From a virus: a stretch of 64,000 nt of DNA. Below are positions 17,501 to 25,638 of the stretch, piece by piece. The notes beneath the pieces are model-generated. The model worked only from the letters and a program-made list of their open reading frames with translations. It was not told the DNA's origin and did not search any database. The translations under genes were made by a program, and so were the position numbers. Within the stretch, counting starts at the first letter, position 1, and each line of letters starts with the position of its first letter. Location: the IMG/VR virus record IMGVR_UViG_3300042383_000120, positions 1 through 64,000 of that record; one strand, given 5' to 3'.

Positions 17501-18047
17501 CCCGCTGCTCTTCAATAGTAGCGCCCTCGGCAATAGCCCGTTCGGTAGCCTCCCCGGCCCCCATGGCGCTTGACAATGCCAATACCGCATTCGGGTTACG
17601 CGTTATAGCGGCAGTTGCAAGCAGAGGGGCAAACGAGCCAAGGGCTTCGCCAGCGGTACCACCAACTGTTTCTTCCATACCCACGTCAGCCTGCGGCTTG
17701 AGCCCATAGGCAATACTGCGGATTCCCTCGCGATAGGGGTCCCTGATCGGAACACCAAAAACGCTCTCCGGCAGATACGGTGTAGCGGCTAGGGCTGCGG
17801 TTTCTATTCCCCCGACAGCGCCACGAGCGATGCCCTTGGGGATTTCTCCGAGGTAGTTAAGGACGCCCTCACCTTCATTGGTCAGTGCCTGCCCGTACCG
17901 AGCCTCGTAGTCCTTGGCGAAGGAAAACTCGCGGTCCCGCAGGACTTGGTCAATGCGAATTTGTTCGTCAACCGTGGGTTCATCACCGCTAATAGTGAAA
18001 CGATAGGGGCGGTTACTAAACTCCCCGCGCTTGACGATCTCGGCCAT
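11505..18047 (-). CDS. Giant internal-virion/ejection-type protein with zincin domain, 2180 aa
   Basis: Largest gene. Residues 75-275 are Gly/Ala-rich amphipathic segments (IPKGIARGAVGGIETAALAA). Residues 275-620 are low-complexity Pro/Ala/Thr. Near residues 1030-1140 is a metalloprotease-like domain with LLHEMTHA (H1078, E1079, H1082) and a possible third ligand in NVMEFVADAF (E1122). The remaining 1000 residues are alpha-rich and resemble the large polyvalent proteins of phages. In podoviruses such giant late proteins are carried in the capsid and ejected ahead of the DNA. I infer that role here from size, position and organisation. The zincin could act on the cell wall or on host proteins. 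Confidence 0.75.
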   Translation of the reverse strand: MAEIVKRGEFSNRPYRFTISGDEPTVDEQIRIDQVLRDREFSFAKDYEARYGQALTNEGEGVLNYLGEIPKGIARGAVGGIETAALAATPYLPESVFGVPIRDPYREGIRSIAYGLKPQADVGMEETVGGTAGEALGSFAPLLATAAITRNPNAVLALSSAMGAGEATERAIAEGATIEEQRAAGAAGAGVGLLGAIVPLRLTRALGEPTTLKIVDRLRRAATEGGVEGATEVAENIAQNLIQQGIYDPDQGTFVGTGEAFGYGAGVGAFVKGLLDLLPGGRRTATPPAPQEDTEPPAAPIDPADLQTQLELPLTPSTRPGFAEGQEQGELFLPTAPAAEGSVLPAKAEPALEEEQLSLDLGAATPPAAVAAPTIKTKPTTVPKATVTAVPEAAVPVTNEAAAKADIPTVDAPPPVAVPAPKYRTVAEANAAVLDTLRRARVKQLEGSNQLVSKNGAQRLVAAGLLAPEDLSVPAVANAKVNDLLALGPDEVRLRMQKAKPAETEAANVTTAAETKPEEVGVSVPSGGQGVEGRGQPAGDAQPTQEPAAPAGGGLGGDLSVPVGTDTAAGAERPALTEEEQLNLFGALPTTQAPRVPVRSVEQIMRDAEPSAEQQLALDFTPPYDAGTGAARQLIPGTITPVDPRTLQPTGAPRMESSDVYAPTRLIPGAKPTPVGTVLTGAPTEIQLREAEKQLEPSREIREIAANSAAQTELNNAWQARFAGKPELASLVEEYSVPDAVVADDPTTSEDKRKIMGLFQPGAVRKGKAGSAPAENAQEYFSRFKRPIDALEYIVADATLKNQRFKGEKILLKEEGMLPAGDETINPVEKEFFTGMSAERAKQALAWVEANMSPQAQAKVRDLQRRYKKAEEAKVPMRASSSLSGSTAIGGRSASLDERQEFERELDAQAKENAAKRAEVKALADAARGRRQGLDALLGAVQETKAPIQRRAVGMRKMSDEDQIDFITNEILGTRFNRPEEVLELETPLHPAVVNQLRRGNLEMALRALQLYAPNARTKQIVRALAEYAQGTGVRIVNNLVDDDGVPLAGQYRRDFPGVPSEILLDADVGLSIETLLHEMTHAATIREMRNPASPLRKRMEKLYAQAKPKLSTSNGSSNVMEFVADAFSNPTFQRELSGLSVDGKGVFASFLREVQNFVRRLIGLPPKNVANTFDVVDQMVFKMLGSPVSIGEISTPDGAATILNRVAQVDGSFPGRTKEFAQQFGDDASGVLAGLSWGMKRTVLGFMGMQPLTDVAGSLGIDGAVDLQNAVQQMDAASIKSDNEVDGVLQIAQKWVKNNPNLKPLLDRTVTRSTVNQVDPGLSRDKAIKKYGAGSEKLATYDAMQKDWAALGKDGRDLYSNMRQMYRAQYERLRKALEGKIDFILSANPELAAEVKKSIYTKFFDLNRIEPYFPLARTGDYWLEYSAFDPETGTTEPVKETYESPRARERAARELENMPGIVKGADGKPITNFYSTLDIVNRGRTPDSLFVRDTLSIIRSNLANTGVDAATAQSIQQEITRLFVDALPETSFAKSLQKRKNTKGYIEDSLEALRLKGYSLGRQGVRYAFSNKIRAVSDGVAQQAQNTNDQNKVAVIEELVARANFATNPPNNMLERAVQTVNRAAFSFTIGFNVSSALVNLSSVPVVLYPYLSGRYGSKSSALAIGNAYKVFMNSGLSREVALPGTFEGKGTTKITAMPSIDNYFVLNNDNKYVLRDDIDPALRKQLEELAPLVDVASKNGQLNRSIYYDSIGAEDVGRARGFSDRFAALSGAMFHQVERANRQVALVAAYNLELQRLRNKPTEAERGLTEDQRRVRAAERAVYQATETGGGATLASAPRFAQQGIGRVALMFKNYGLSMFYLQMKLAKQITLGSNDPDFTPEDRRTAFKQLVGLQLSSFALAGVAGVPLYGLVSTVANAFLGDDEEDADMLTRRYLGEGVYKGFLTELSGMDISSRIGLTGLLIRENRYNTDPSAEETLVTNLGGPAWSTATQMGRGISEVYSAMTGGPGEMVRGIENMVPAWVRNFIKSGRYASEGGIDTRRNDVVVGDLGASDLLGQALGFAPTKATLQQDINQLKVRISKKVADKRSQLSKLYYIALREGDMQGVQDALEEIQAFNEGVAERFPQAVIDQEFLKNSLRSHQRTSEQMQGGISVNPAVRDGLADLGAMYNRGFQLF

Positions 18048-18058
18048 GTTGTACCCCG

Positions 18059-19729
18059 TTACGTTTTTGTGCGGACGTCAATGGCCTCGCCAGACTCCGC
18101 TTCGGCACCACCACCATACAGGTCGTTTTCGATTGCGGCAATCTGCGCTTTGGTGCGTTCGTAGTCGCCAACACTCTGCGGGAGCGGGACCCCGGTCGGG
18201 GCAAGGGCACCAAGACGATCATACAAGGTACCCAGCATGGAGATCGCGTCCTGCCGAGCATAGCGCCCGAGTGTTGCTTCCTGATAAGCCGTAAGCCCGC
18301 CACCGCCACCTGCCGCTGCCTTAGCACGCGCTGCACGGGACTGCTCAAGGGCACCGAGAAGCTCAAGACGGTCTTTGTCGTACTGATCTCGTGCACCGCG
18401 CACCGCTTCGACGCCCTTGAGCCCAGCTTCGCCGAGAGCACCGCCGAGCGTCGGTTGCGTGGACGACATGAGGTTCAAGCCGACTTGGGCTAGAGCCAAC
18501 CACTTGTCCTGCTCAGCGGCCTTCTCACGACGTCCGAGAGCGTCCATAAGCTCTTGCTCATAGGACGACATACCGCCAACCCCACCGGCTCCACCGACTC
18601 CGCCAGAGGGGGTTTGTGCTGCAGCTGCAGCATCGGCAGCCGCTTTTTCTTCGGTGGCTTTTTCCACCTTGGCTTTTTCTGCCGCAATGCCTCCACCCTG
18701 CTGATCGCGGTCTGCGCGGCTAGGAGCCGGAGGTTCAGCCGCCGGTGTTCTGGAGGTCTCAACGCCAATTCTTTCCAGCGCGGGGGCACCGAAGATGCGC
18801 TCCATGACACCGGGAGAGACAGTATTAGGATCATAGGACTCCGTGCCGAACTGCTCAGCAAACTCAGTCGGCGCTTGCTCTGGAGCCGGGACAGGCGGCG
18901 TAGCGGGAACGTCCGTGACGCCGAAGTCCTCGGCGAGCCCGCCGGGTGGAGACATCCGATTCCCACTGCGCATACGCTCAAGGAACGTCGGCGTGGTCCC
19001 AGCCTCGGGGGCGACGTCACGAGAACGCAGATAGAAAGGGGCACCGGGCATCTCGGGTGCAGCAGCAATGGCGGGGAGTCCAGCCGGAGGCGCACCGATG
19101 GTCTGTGCCGGGGTCGACGGTATAGTCGGCATGCCAATGGCGGCGGGGGCCACGAGCGGGCGCGATGCACCAAACGCAAGCTGATCCTCTTGGAACCGAC
19201 GATCCAGATCGGCCTGTGACGGGAAGGTCGCTCCGTCACCAACAGGCTCCATAGACATCATGCGGTTACGGGCTGCACGCTGCTCTGCACCTGCTTCAAT
19301 CCGCGCAGCCTCTTCTTCGCCGAGGGCTTCAAGGTACTGACCCACACTCATACCAGCACGGTTCGCCATAGCGATCACAGCCGGGTCGGTCTCAGCCTTA
19401 CCGCCGACCTTCATCTTCTTCACGGGTCCGCCAGCGTACATAGCCTGCACGCCTGTGTTCTGGGTCATGTCGGTGCTGGGTGCCATAGCCCGAGCCATAT
19501 CGGCGATGCCGCCTTGCGGCACACCTGCGGCTGCCACGGCCTCTTGTGCTACCGTGCCGCCGTCGTCCTTAGACTGCTGTGCAGTAAAGTCCTTCTGCAT
19601 TTTCTGGCGGCGCATGATCTCCCCAAGGACGAGGAACTGCGGCGCGTTACCAGATGGTGACTGCATCTCCCGCACGAGCTGGTCCTGCGAGAAGTTTTTC
19701 AGCTGGTCTTGGAGTTGGACGATGTTCAT
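18059..19729 (-). CDS. Putative internal virion protein, 556 aa
   Basis: The N-terminal 50 residues are a Gln/Leu-rich helix (MNIVQLQDQLKNFSQDQLV) followed by PSGNAPQFLVLGEIMRRQKM, a motif often seen at the start of phage ejection or internal proteins. A Met/Gly loop (AMYAGGPVKKMKVGG) follows, then a long Pro/Ala-rich disordered stretch (residues 150-390) and a helical C-terminal part (SSYEQELMDALGRREKAAEQ). It is directly coupled to its neighbours (TAATG with the upstream gene). No enzyme motif. Together with the 742 and 2180 aa proteins it probably makes up the ejected core (inference). Confidence 0.6.
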   Translation of the reverse strand: MNIVQLQDQLKNFSQDQLVREMQSPSGNAPQFLVLGEIMRRQKMQKDFTAQQSKDDGGTVAQEAVAAAGVPQGGIADMARAMAPSTDMTQNTGVQAMYAGGPVKKMKVGGKAETDPAVIAMANRAGMSVGQYLEALGEEEAARIEAGAEQRAARNRMMSMEPVGDGATFPSQADLDRRFQEDQLAFGASRPLVAPAAIGMPTIPSTPAQTIGAPPAGLPAIAAAPEMPGAPFYLRSRDVAPEAGTTPTFLERMRSGNRMSPPGGLAEDFGVTDVPATPPVPAPEQAPTEFAEQFGTESYDPNTVSPGVMERIFGAPALERIGVETSRTPAAEPPAPSRADRDQQGGGIAAEKAKVEKATEEKAAADAAAAAQTPSGGVGGAGGVGGMSSYEQELMDALGRREKAAEQDKWLALAQVGLNLMSSTQPTLGGALGEAGLKGVEAVRGARDQYDKDRLELLGALEQSRAARAKAAAGGGGGLTAYQEATLGRYARQDAISMLGTLYDRLGALAPTGVPLPQSVGDYERTKAQIAAIENDLYGGGAEAESGEAIDVRTKT

Positions 19730-21957
19730 TACTGGAATGCCCTATAGAGAGACAAGCCGGAGAGTCCGGCACCAAGCGCTTGCTGGAGCGGGTTAGTGTA
19801 GACCGAATTGGTCTGCGTTTGAGTGCTTGCGTTTGCCACCGGCAGGCCCCGAAGAATGTCCGAGTAGAACCCGAGCTGCTCTTCTGGGTACCCCTGCTGC
19901 CGCAAGAAGTCTTGGTAGCCGATATCAAGTCCGGCCTGAGCCTCGCCCTGCTGTGAACGACCGATAGACTCCAGCATCTGAGCATTCTGAATCTGCGCTG
20001 CGCGTTCCTGCTCGCTGAGACCCGCAAGTTGGCCAGCCTGCCGCGCCTGCAGCTCGAGGGCGCTGAGACCAAACTGGTTAGACGCAAGGTTCTCCGCGGC
20101 CTGTGCACCTTGGGTCCGTGCGAGCTCCGAGGCCTGCCCAGCTTGGATGCGGGCGGCTTCGTCGATGCTGATGCCTTGGGTCCGAGCCAGCTCTGCGGCC
20201 CGTGCCTGCTGCACCCTTGCGGCTTCGTCGACGCTGATGCCCTGAGTCCGTGCGAGTTCTGCGGCCTGCGACTGCTGGACGCGAGCAAACTCCTCCTGCG
20301 ACATGCTCTGCACGCGAGCCGCCTCGGCAGCGCGAGCCTGCTGTACCCTTGCGGCTTCGTCGATACCGATACCCTGCGTGCGAGCAAGTTCCGCAGCGCG
20401 AGCGGCCTGTGTACGTGCGGCTTCGTCTTGCGACATGCCCTGAACACGAGCTTCTTCTGCAGCTTGCGCCGCTTGGATACGGGAGGCCTCGTCGATACTG
20501 ATACCCTGCGTGCGGGCAAGCTCCGCCGCCTGCGCCTGCTGGACGCGCGAGGCCTCTTCGACGCTGATGCCTTGGGTCCGGGCCAATTCGGCAGCGCGAG
20601 CCTGTTGTACGCGAGCCGCCTCCTCGATGCCGATACCCTGAGCCCGGGCAAGTTCGCCAGCTTGGGCTCCCTGCACGCGAGCCGCTTCCTCTTGAGACAT
20701 ACCCTGTACGCGCGCGGCCTCGGTAGCGCGAGCCTGCTGAATACGCGCAGCTTCTTCGATGCCAATGCCCTGCGTGCGAGCGAGTTCGGCGGCGCGTGCC
20801 GACTGAACGCGGGCGGCTTCCTCTTGGGACATACCCTGCGTGCGGGCAAGTTCTGCGGCACGGGCAGCTTGAACTCTTGCGGCTTCACCAGCCAAACCGG
20901 ACTGGACGCGGGCACCTTCACCAGCCTGCGCACGCTCCGTCTCCATCCGAGCCGCGCGATCTGCTTCGAACAGGCGCTGAGCGTCGCCGTAGGCAGTAGA
21001 TAGCCCACGGGCTTGGATATCACCCTGCCGCTGCAGCAAGTCTCGTTCGGCAAGACCCTCCTGCACCGCTGCACGGGAACCACCAAAAGCTCCGGCAGAC
21101 ACAGCGCGTGAGCTGCGCCCCTGCCGAGCAATGTCGTAGTCTTCTTGCGCCTGCTGTTTCTGGATATCGACCACGTTCTGCAGGTACGGGTCCATGTACT
21201 GGGCTACCGAAGCCCCAGTGAACTCGCCTGCCGGGCCGAAACCGAACTGCTGGTATCCTGCCTCGGAAAAGTCAGAAAACGGCTGCGCTTGCGTCTCGCG
21301 GAAATCGGCGAAGGGCGTTGCCTGTCCTGCCTGAAAGTCTGAGAACTCCCGCCCCTGCGTTTCGCGGAAATCGGCGAACGGGGTAGCCTGTCCTGCCTGA
21401 AACTCCGCAAACGGGGACACGTTGGTAGCACGGAAATCGGCGAAGGGCGAAGCCTGCCCAGCTTGGAACCCGCCAAATGCTCGACCCTCTGTCTGCTGGA
21501 AATCGGCAAACGGGGAAGCTGCGCCTTCTCGGAACCCGCCAAACTCAGTGCCTTGCGTAGTCGAGAACCCTGCATATGGGGAAACCTGCGAGGTGGCAAA
21601 GTCGGCGAAGGGGGTGGCCTGCCCAGCTTGGAAACCACCATACTGGGAGAACTGATAGGGCTGCTGCAACGAGGCTAGGCCTGCGGCCCCGCTCGCCACG
21701 TTGCGCGTTATGTTCTGCGCTTCGGTAATACCGGGGGTACCAGCAGCGGCAAGGTTACGCGTGGCCTCTCGCGAGGCGGTAATATCTCCGAACTGATCGG
21801 CGGTCGCCAAGCGGTCGCCGCCGGTATACTCCTGATAGTCCTGCAGAGACTGCTCCTCGACACGCCCCATGAGGCGCTCGAAGTAGGGCATGAACTCTTC
21901 GGGGATGTTCGTTTGCGTAACTGTCTGATTAGTAGGTGCGCTGCTGCCCTTACCCAT
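19729..21957 (-). CDS. Repeat-rich putative internal/tail protein, 742 aa
   Basis: Two distinct repeat arrays. Residues ~105-240 repeat an 11-residue Phe pattern (FQAGQATPFAD / FRETQGREFSD). Residues ~345-610 repeat a 22-residue unit made of two hendecads (ARTQGISVDEA / ARVQQARAAEL) about a dozen times, which predicts a long continuous alpha-helical rod of the right-handed coiled-coil type. Both ends are ordinary helical phage sequence. It lies in the group of ejection candidates downstream of the gp10-like tail gene. A periplasm-spanning conduit or core rod would suit this structure, but that is inference. Confidence 0.65.
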   Translation of the reverse strand: MGKGSSAPTNQTVTQTNIPEEFMPYFERLMGRVEEQSLQDYQEYTGGDRLATADQFGDITASREATRNLAAAGTPGITEAQNITRNVASGAAGLASLQQPYQFSQYGGFQAGQATPFADFATSQVSPYAGFSTTQGTEFGGFREGAASPFADFQQTEGRAFGGFQAGQASPFADFRATNVSPFAEFQAGQATPFADFRETQGREFSDFQAGQATPFADFRETQAQPFSDFSEAGYQQFGFGPAGEFTGASVAQYMDPYLQNVVDIQKQQAQEDYDIARQGRSSRAVSAGAFGGSRAAVQEGLAERDLLQRQGDIQARGLSTAYGDAQRLFEADRAARMETERAQAGEGARVQSGLAGEAARVQAARAAELARTQGMSQEEAARVQSARAAELARTQGIGIEEAARIQQARATEAARVQGMSQEEAARVQGAQAGELARAQGIGIEEAARVQQARAAELARTQGISVEEASRVQQAQAAELARTQGISIDEASRIQAAQAAEEARVQGMSQDEAARTQAARAAELARTQGIGIDEAARVQQARAAEAARVQSMSQEEFARVQQSQAAELARTQGISVDEAARVQQARAAELARTQGISIDEAARIQAGQASELARTQGAQAAENLASNQFGLSALELQARQAGQLAGLSEQERAAQIQNAQMLESIGRSQQGEAQAGLDIGYQDFLRQQGYPEEQLGFYSDILRGLPVANASTQTQTNSVYTNPLQQALGAGLSGLSLYRAFQ
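20120..20930 (-). repeat. 66 bp coding repeats (22-residue double hendecads)
   Basis: About a dozen imperfect 66 bp units in the 742 aa gene encode ARTQGISVDEA/ARVQQARAAEL. Boundaries are approximate. Confidence 0.85.
21245..21645 (-). repeat. 33/66 bp coding repeats (Phe 11-mers)
   Basis: About twelve 11-residue units of the form FQAGQATPFAD / FRETQGREFSD in the N-terminal third of the 742 aa protein. Boundaries approximate. Confidence 0.8.
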
Positions 21958-22393
21958 CGCTCAACTCCATCCTGTAGGCAATGTACTCGGGTTCCCACCC
22001 GTACTTAGCCAGCCATCTTCCCCAAGCCTTGCGACCGAATCCTTCGAGGTGCGTGCACCCGTTATCCCGCGCATACTTACTCATAGCACGTTGCACCATG
22101 GGAAGCCACTCCGCCATGCGGGTTCCGCCGATCCAGTCGAGCGCCATACCGCGGTGCGGGCCCGGATAGCTCACAATGCGACTAGTGACGGCGGCGATAA
22201 TTTTGTCGTCGTCCAACACGACCCAGAGGACATACGTGTCCGACATTATGCCGTCGTATACGTCCTGCATGGAAAACTTACCACGTGAAGTATCGACTGA
22301 GCGTTTCAGCACGCGCGTCACATCTGCCCATACGGCGTTAACAAACGCCTTCGGGACGGGAGTGTAGATCAGAACTGATGCCACATCTTTCAA
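21950..22393 (-). CDS. GNAT-like acetyltransferase-fold protein, 147 aa
   Basis: A compact alpha/beta protein with the strand pattern of GNAT domains: VLWVVLDDDKIIAAVTSRIV (beta2-beta4), then MALDWIGG, a helix WLPMVQRAMSKYARDNGC and the C-terminal GRKAWGRWLAKYGWEPE, where the final motif is the usual 'GF/GW-E-P' end of GNATs. The acetyl-CoA loop Q/R-x-x-G-x-G/A is not obvious, so it may be a structural relative rather than an active enzyme. Such small GNAT-like genes recur among podovirus tail and ejection genes. It overlaps both neighbours. Confidence 0.65.
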   Translation of the reverse strand: MKDVASVLIYTPVPKAFVNAVWADVTRVLKRSVDTSRGKFSMQDVYDGIMSDTYVLWVVLDDDKIIAAVTSRIVSYPGPHRGMALDWIGGTRMAEWLPMVQRAMSKYARDNGCTHLEGFGRKAWGRWLAKYGWEPEYIAYRMELSDG

Positions 22394-23451
22394 GCCGCGC
22401 GCTCCTTGAGCACCTTCGGTGCGTCCTTACCCGCGCCGTTCACAGCGGAGAGGAACCCACCACCAAACTTCTTCTCGAGTGCGTCTGTGGCGTCCTTGCG
22501 AAGCACGAACTCACCGTCAGCTAGAAGCACGTCCTGCTCACCGTCAATCGTGGCGGGCACCTTGTCGTCTACGCCTGAGCCATCACCCGGACCGCGCACC
22601 ATGCCGTTTTCGCCGTTGGCGAAGCGCTCGCGGGTGTCATCAAACTCGCCGGACTGCACGGAGTCTACCAGATCGCGTAAGGCGCTCTCGCCGTACTTGG
22701 CTACGAACTTACCCAGAGCGATCTCAGGCTGCGGATGCTGCCCCTTGATGGCAGCAATGGCGTCAACGATCTCGGTCTTCTCGTTAGGCTTTTTGACGTC
22801 CCCACCTTCGGCATAGGTGCGTATGGGGTTATCCCGGTAGGCAATGATTTCCTCATAAGAAGGGGGTCGGCCAATACCGTAGTTGAACTCAGGGTCAACA
22901 CCGGGGCGGTATCCGGGCGGCGGGGCCATCGGGACACGTGGGATCGGACGCATCTCTTTGTCAGCCGCAGTCGGGGTAGTAGCTTTAGTGCCAGCTTTAG
23001 GCACCGGCGTGGCCAACGCACCGCCAATCTGCGACCCAATACCCTGAGCGGAGCCCATGAAGTCCATGCCGCTACGGATACCTTGACCCATCGCGCCTTG
23101 GCCGAACAAACCTGCGATACCTTTTGGTGCTGCGGCAGCTGCCGCGGGCCCGGAAATTGTCGGTCCGGGGCGGATAGAAGTCATGGGAGACTGGCCGGGA
23201 GGTAGCGTGCCCTGACCTGCCGCTGCGCCGCCAGCTGTGCTTCCCATCAGACCCCCGAGAAGCTTACCACCAGCGAAAGAGCCAAGTCCGGCGCGGAGAC
23301 CCGCACCGAGGTCTTTTTGTTCGATGGCCGTACCAACCCCCTGCCCGATTGCACCGGCAAGAAGGGGGCTGGCGAGTGCGGCGATGCCGGTTGCCCCGGC
23401 GATGGCGGGGGCGAATGCGGACCCGAGAAAGCCCAAGATCATCGGAAGCAT
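22390..23451 (-). CDS. Putative minor virion protein, 353 aa
   Basis: The N-terminus is hydrophobic and Gly/Ala-rich (residues 1-80, LGFLGSAFAPAIAGATGIAA). Pro-rich and YAEGGDV segments follow, and the C-terminal third holds the common phage motif PGDGSGVDDKVPATIDGEQD, then VLLADGEFVLRKDATDALE. That C-terminal module is found at the ends of many podovirus and siphovirus internal or tail proteins; its role is unknown. ATGA-type overlap with the GNAT-like gene. Confidence 0.6.
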   Translation of the reverse strand: MLPMILGFLGSAFAPAIAGATGIAALASPLLAGAIGQGVGTAIEQKDLGAGLRAGLGSFAGGKLLGGLMGSTAGGAAAGQGTLPPGQSPMTSIRPGPTISGPAAAAAAPKGIAGLFGQGAMGQGIRSGMDFMGSAQGIGSQIGGALATPVPKAGTKATTPTAADKEMRPIPRVPMAPPPGYRPGVDPEFNYGIGRPPSYEEIIAYRDNPIRTYAEGGDVKKPNEKTEIVDAIAAIKGQHPQPEIALGKFVAKYGESALRDLVDSVQSGEFDDTRERFANGENGMVRGPGDGSGVDDKVPATIDGEQDVLLADGEFVLRKDATDALEKKFGGGFLSAVNGAGKDAPKVLKERAA

Positions 23452-23495
23452 GGCAGTCCCTCTATCGAGTTTCGCATAACTTAGCAGATGTCGTG

Positions 23496-23747
23496 TTACA
23501 CGACAATCCGAAGCTCTCCGGTCGATGTTTTATACACGTCGTCGGCGACGAGCCCCCCGGCAAGGGCCGCTGCGTTATTGGCGTAGACCGGCAGTGCGGT
23601 CAGCCGCAGCGTCGTGAATATAGCGTCACCCGGGTTGTTGACCTGCTGCACAAAGACCGCGAAGGCGCGGACGAGCTGGGCCATGTATTGCCGATTATAC
23701 TCGCCGGGCGGCGTCGGGAAAAATGGTGCGGGGGAGTTACTAGGCAT
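23496..23747 (-). CDS. Small conserved tail-region protein, 83 aa
   Basis: Short protein ending in LPVYANNAAALAGGLVADDV, then YKTSTGELRIVV. This C-terminal 'Y-A-x-x-AA...GG...LYKTSTG-x-x-R' pattern is widespread in small phage structural-region proteins of unknown function. The N-terminus is Pro-rich with one helix (MAQLVRAFAVFVQQVN). It is translationally coupled to the gp10-like gene: the stop and start share 23747. Confidence 0.65.
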   Translation of the reverse strand: MPSNSPAPFFPTPPGEYNRQYMAQLVRAFAVFVQQVNNPGDAIFTTLRLTALPVYANNAAALAGGLVADDVYKTSTGELRIVV

Positions 23748-25609
23748 TACTTCCTCCCATCCGCGCGCATATCGAGCCTAGGATCGCCAAGCCGCCAAGC
23801 GGTCCCAGTCTGGTTGGACTCTACCCGCAGGGACATGGACCGCCCACGAAGTCGCGTGAACAGCTGATTGGTAAACTGCTCCACCGGGTGCGAGGCTGTC
23901 TTAACCACAGGATCGGCGTCAGATGCAAAGTAGGCACCGCCGGGGAAGTTTCTGGCCTTCAGTGTAAGCGTGACCGTTGGCGTATCGCTCGTCGAATTAC
24001 GGAAGGTCAAATCGGGGATAACCCGAGTAGCGAACATAAACTGGTCGCCGTCGCCCATATCAACAACACTCGACTCGACGTAAGAGTTGAGCGCAATCGG
24101 TGGGTTTGCGCTGCCATCATCTAACCCACTCTCGTGGTAATAAACGTAACCATCAGGCGAAACAGCGATGGGGAACGACAGGACGTTGCGGTCTTGCCAA
24201 GCCGTGCGAGGCATGGCACCGTAATACCAGACCCGCTGCTCGTAGTTATACACGACATAGCTGTCGTTTTCTTGACTGCTCGAGCTCGGATAGAACCACC
24301 ACACCTCAGAGAACGAGCTGGAGTGTCCAGCATACACCTTGAGCTGCTGTTGGACGTTGAGGCCCGAGAAGACGTACTCCTTGACGTCGCATGGAATCTG
24401 CACGACGGCACCGTCATAGGCGTAGAACTCATTCTTGCCCATCCAAAACACCGTGTCGCCAACGGCAACCATGGCGTTTGGACTTATGATTGAAACCGCC
24501 GAAGAAACCTCTTGGATGCCGAAGGTAAACGGAGGCCCGATGAACTGCATTGCGTGGACGGATACGTCCGTGAAGACAATGATTTGCTGCTTGGTCTGAA
24601 CGGCACCGATGATCTCGGACCCAGTACCAATGCGAAGCTCGCCTGCTGTGGTGGTCGGTAAGGTGCGCCACTCAGCGGGGTTTTCTTGGTCCGAAAAGCG
24701 GATGACAAGCGGGTCTTGCACGCCGGGGTCGGCTTCTGGGTCGCAGCCGAAGGCGATGACGTGCCTATCGCGCTCCGACACAATGATGGTCTTCGCGATG
24801 GTCGGCGCGGCCTGAGCCCCAGCCAAGTCCTCCAGAGCCACAGCTCTAGAAGCAAGGCCGAGGCTCTTGTCCCAGTAGTAGATGCCGCCATCCTGAATGC
24901 AGATGATGAGGTCCTCACCGTAGTTGTCTTGCGACCAGATGCGGAGCTGAGCGCCAGCAACGGTCGTGCTTGACCCAGAGCTCCAAGTCCCGCGAGACCA
25001 TGGGCCAGTACCCCAACCAGTGCCAAACACGGAGGTGTCTAGCCCGATGTTAATCTGGTAAGCCCCTACAACCGAGGCACCGCCATCGCCACTGTCGGAC
25101 GCATTTGCCGCTACGCTCACCGTTATTTCGTAGGTATTGGCATCGACAACGCGCGTCACCCGATGCTCCGCGTTGAGGATGGCTGCTGTGATGTTGCCGC
25201 CGAGGGACACTGCGCCTGAGAAGGTGACGAAGTCACCAAGCAGGACGCCATTGCTTGTGTCTGAAACCGTGATTATGGCAGAACCGTTGGTGGCGGCAAA
25301 AGTCACCGCACCTGCCGTGGTCGTCTCTCTGAGGGGCGTAATGTCATTGAGACTGCCGCCACGAATAACGTAGTACTTTAGGTTAGTGCCCACACCTGTA
25401 TAGACCGTCCCGTCAAGCGCAGTCCATGTCAGCATAGAGCGCCCCGTGCCTAGCATCTGAGCACGGGTATAGCGCGTCCAGCCGCCGATACTTTCAGGCT
25501 TTCCGGCCCGGAAACGCACGAGGTTGCCATCCCACCATCCGCCTTCATTGGCGTAGGCAGTGGTCTCGCGGTTGATACCGGGCCGGAATACGAGCTTTGT
25601 GAGTGCCAT
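23747..25609 (-). CDS. gp10-like tail/DNA-stabilisation beta-propeller protein, 620 aa
   Basis: A beta-rich protein beginning MALTKLVFRPGINRETTAYA, followed by GGWWDGNLVRFR and repeated beta blades with WTALDGTVYTGVGTN, QDGGIYYWDKSLG and HVIAFGCDPE turns. This beginning and blade pattern match P22 gp10-type packaged-DNA stabilisation proteins, which sit below the portal and attach the tail needle and spikes. Ser/Thr/Gly content and a complete lack of Cys-rich sites fit a virion protein. AGGAGACC ribosome site. The assignment to gp10 is from motif memory, so the general tail-hub role is surer than the exact ortholog. Confidence 0.7.
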   Translation of the reverse strand: MALTKLVFRPGINRETTAYANEGGWWDGNLVRFRAGKPESIGGWTRYTRAQMLGTGRSMLTWTALDGTVYTGVGTNLKYYVIRGGSLNDITPLRETTTAGAVTFAATNGSAIITVSDTSNGVLLGDFVTFSGAVSLGGNITAAILNAEHRVTRVVDANTYEITVSVAANASDSGDGGASVVGAYQINIGLDTSVFGTGWGTGPWSRGTWSSGSSTTVAGAQLRIWSQDNYGEDLIICIQDGGIYYWDKSLGLASRAVALEDLAGAQAAPTIAKTIIVSERDRHVIAFGCDPEADPGVQDPLVIRFSDQENPAEWRTLPTTTAGELRIGTGSEIIGAVQTKQQIIVFTDVSVHAMQFIGPPFTFGIQEVSSAVSIISPNAMVAVGDTVFWMGKNEFYAYDGAVVQIPCDVKEYVFSGLNVQQQLKVYAGHSSSFSEVWWFYPSSSSQENDSYVVYNYEQRVWYYGAMPRTAWQDRNVLSFPIAVSPDGYVYYHESGLDDGSANPPIALNSYVESSVVDMGDGDQFMFATRVIPDLTFRNSTSDTPTVTLTLKARNFPGGAYFASDADPVVKTASHPVEQFTNQLFTRLRGRSMSLRVESNQTGTAWRLGDPRLDMRADGRK

Positions 25610-25638
25610 GGCGGTCTCCTGTTGGTGGAGATACTACA

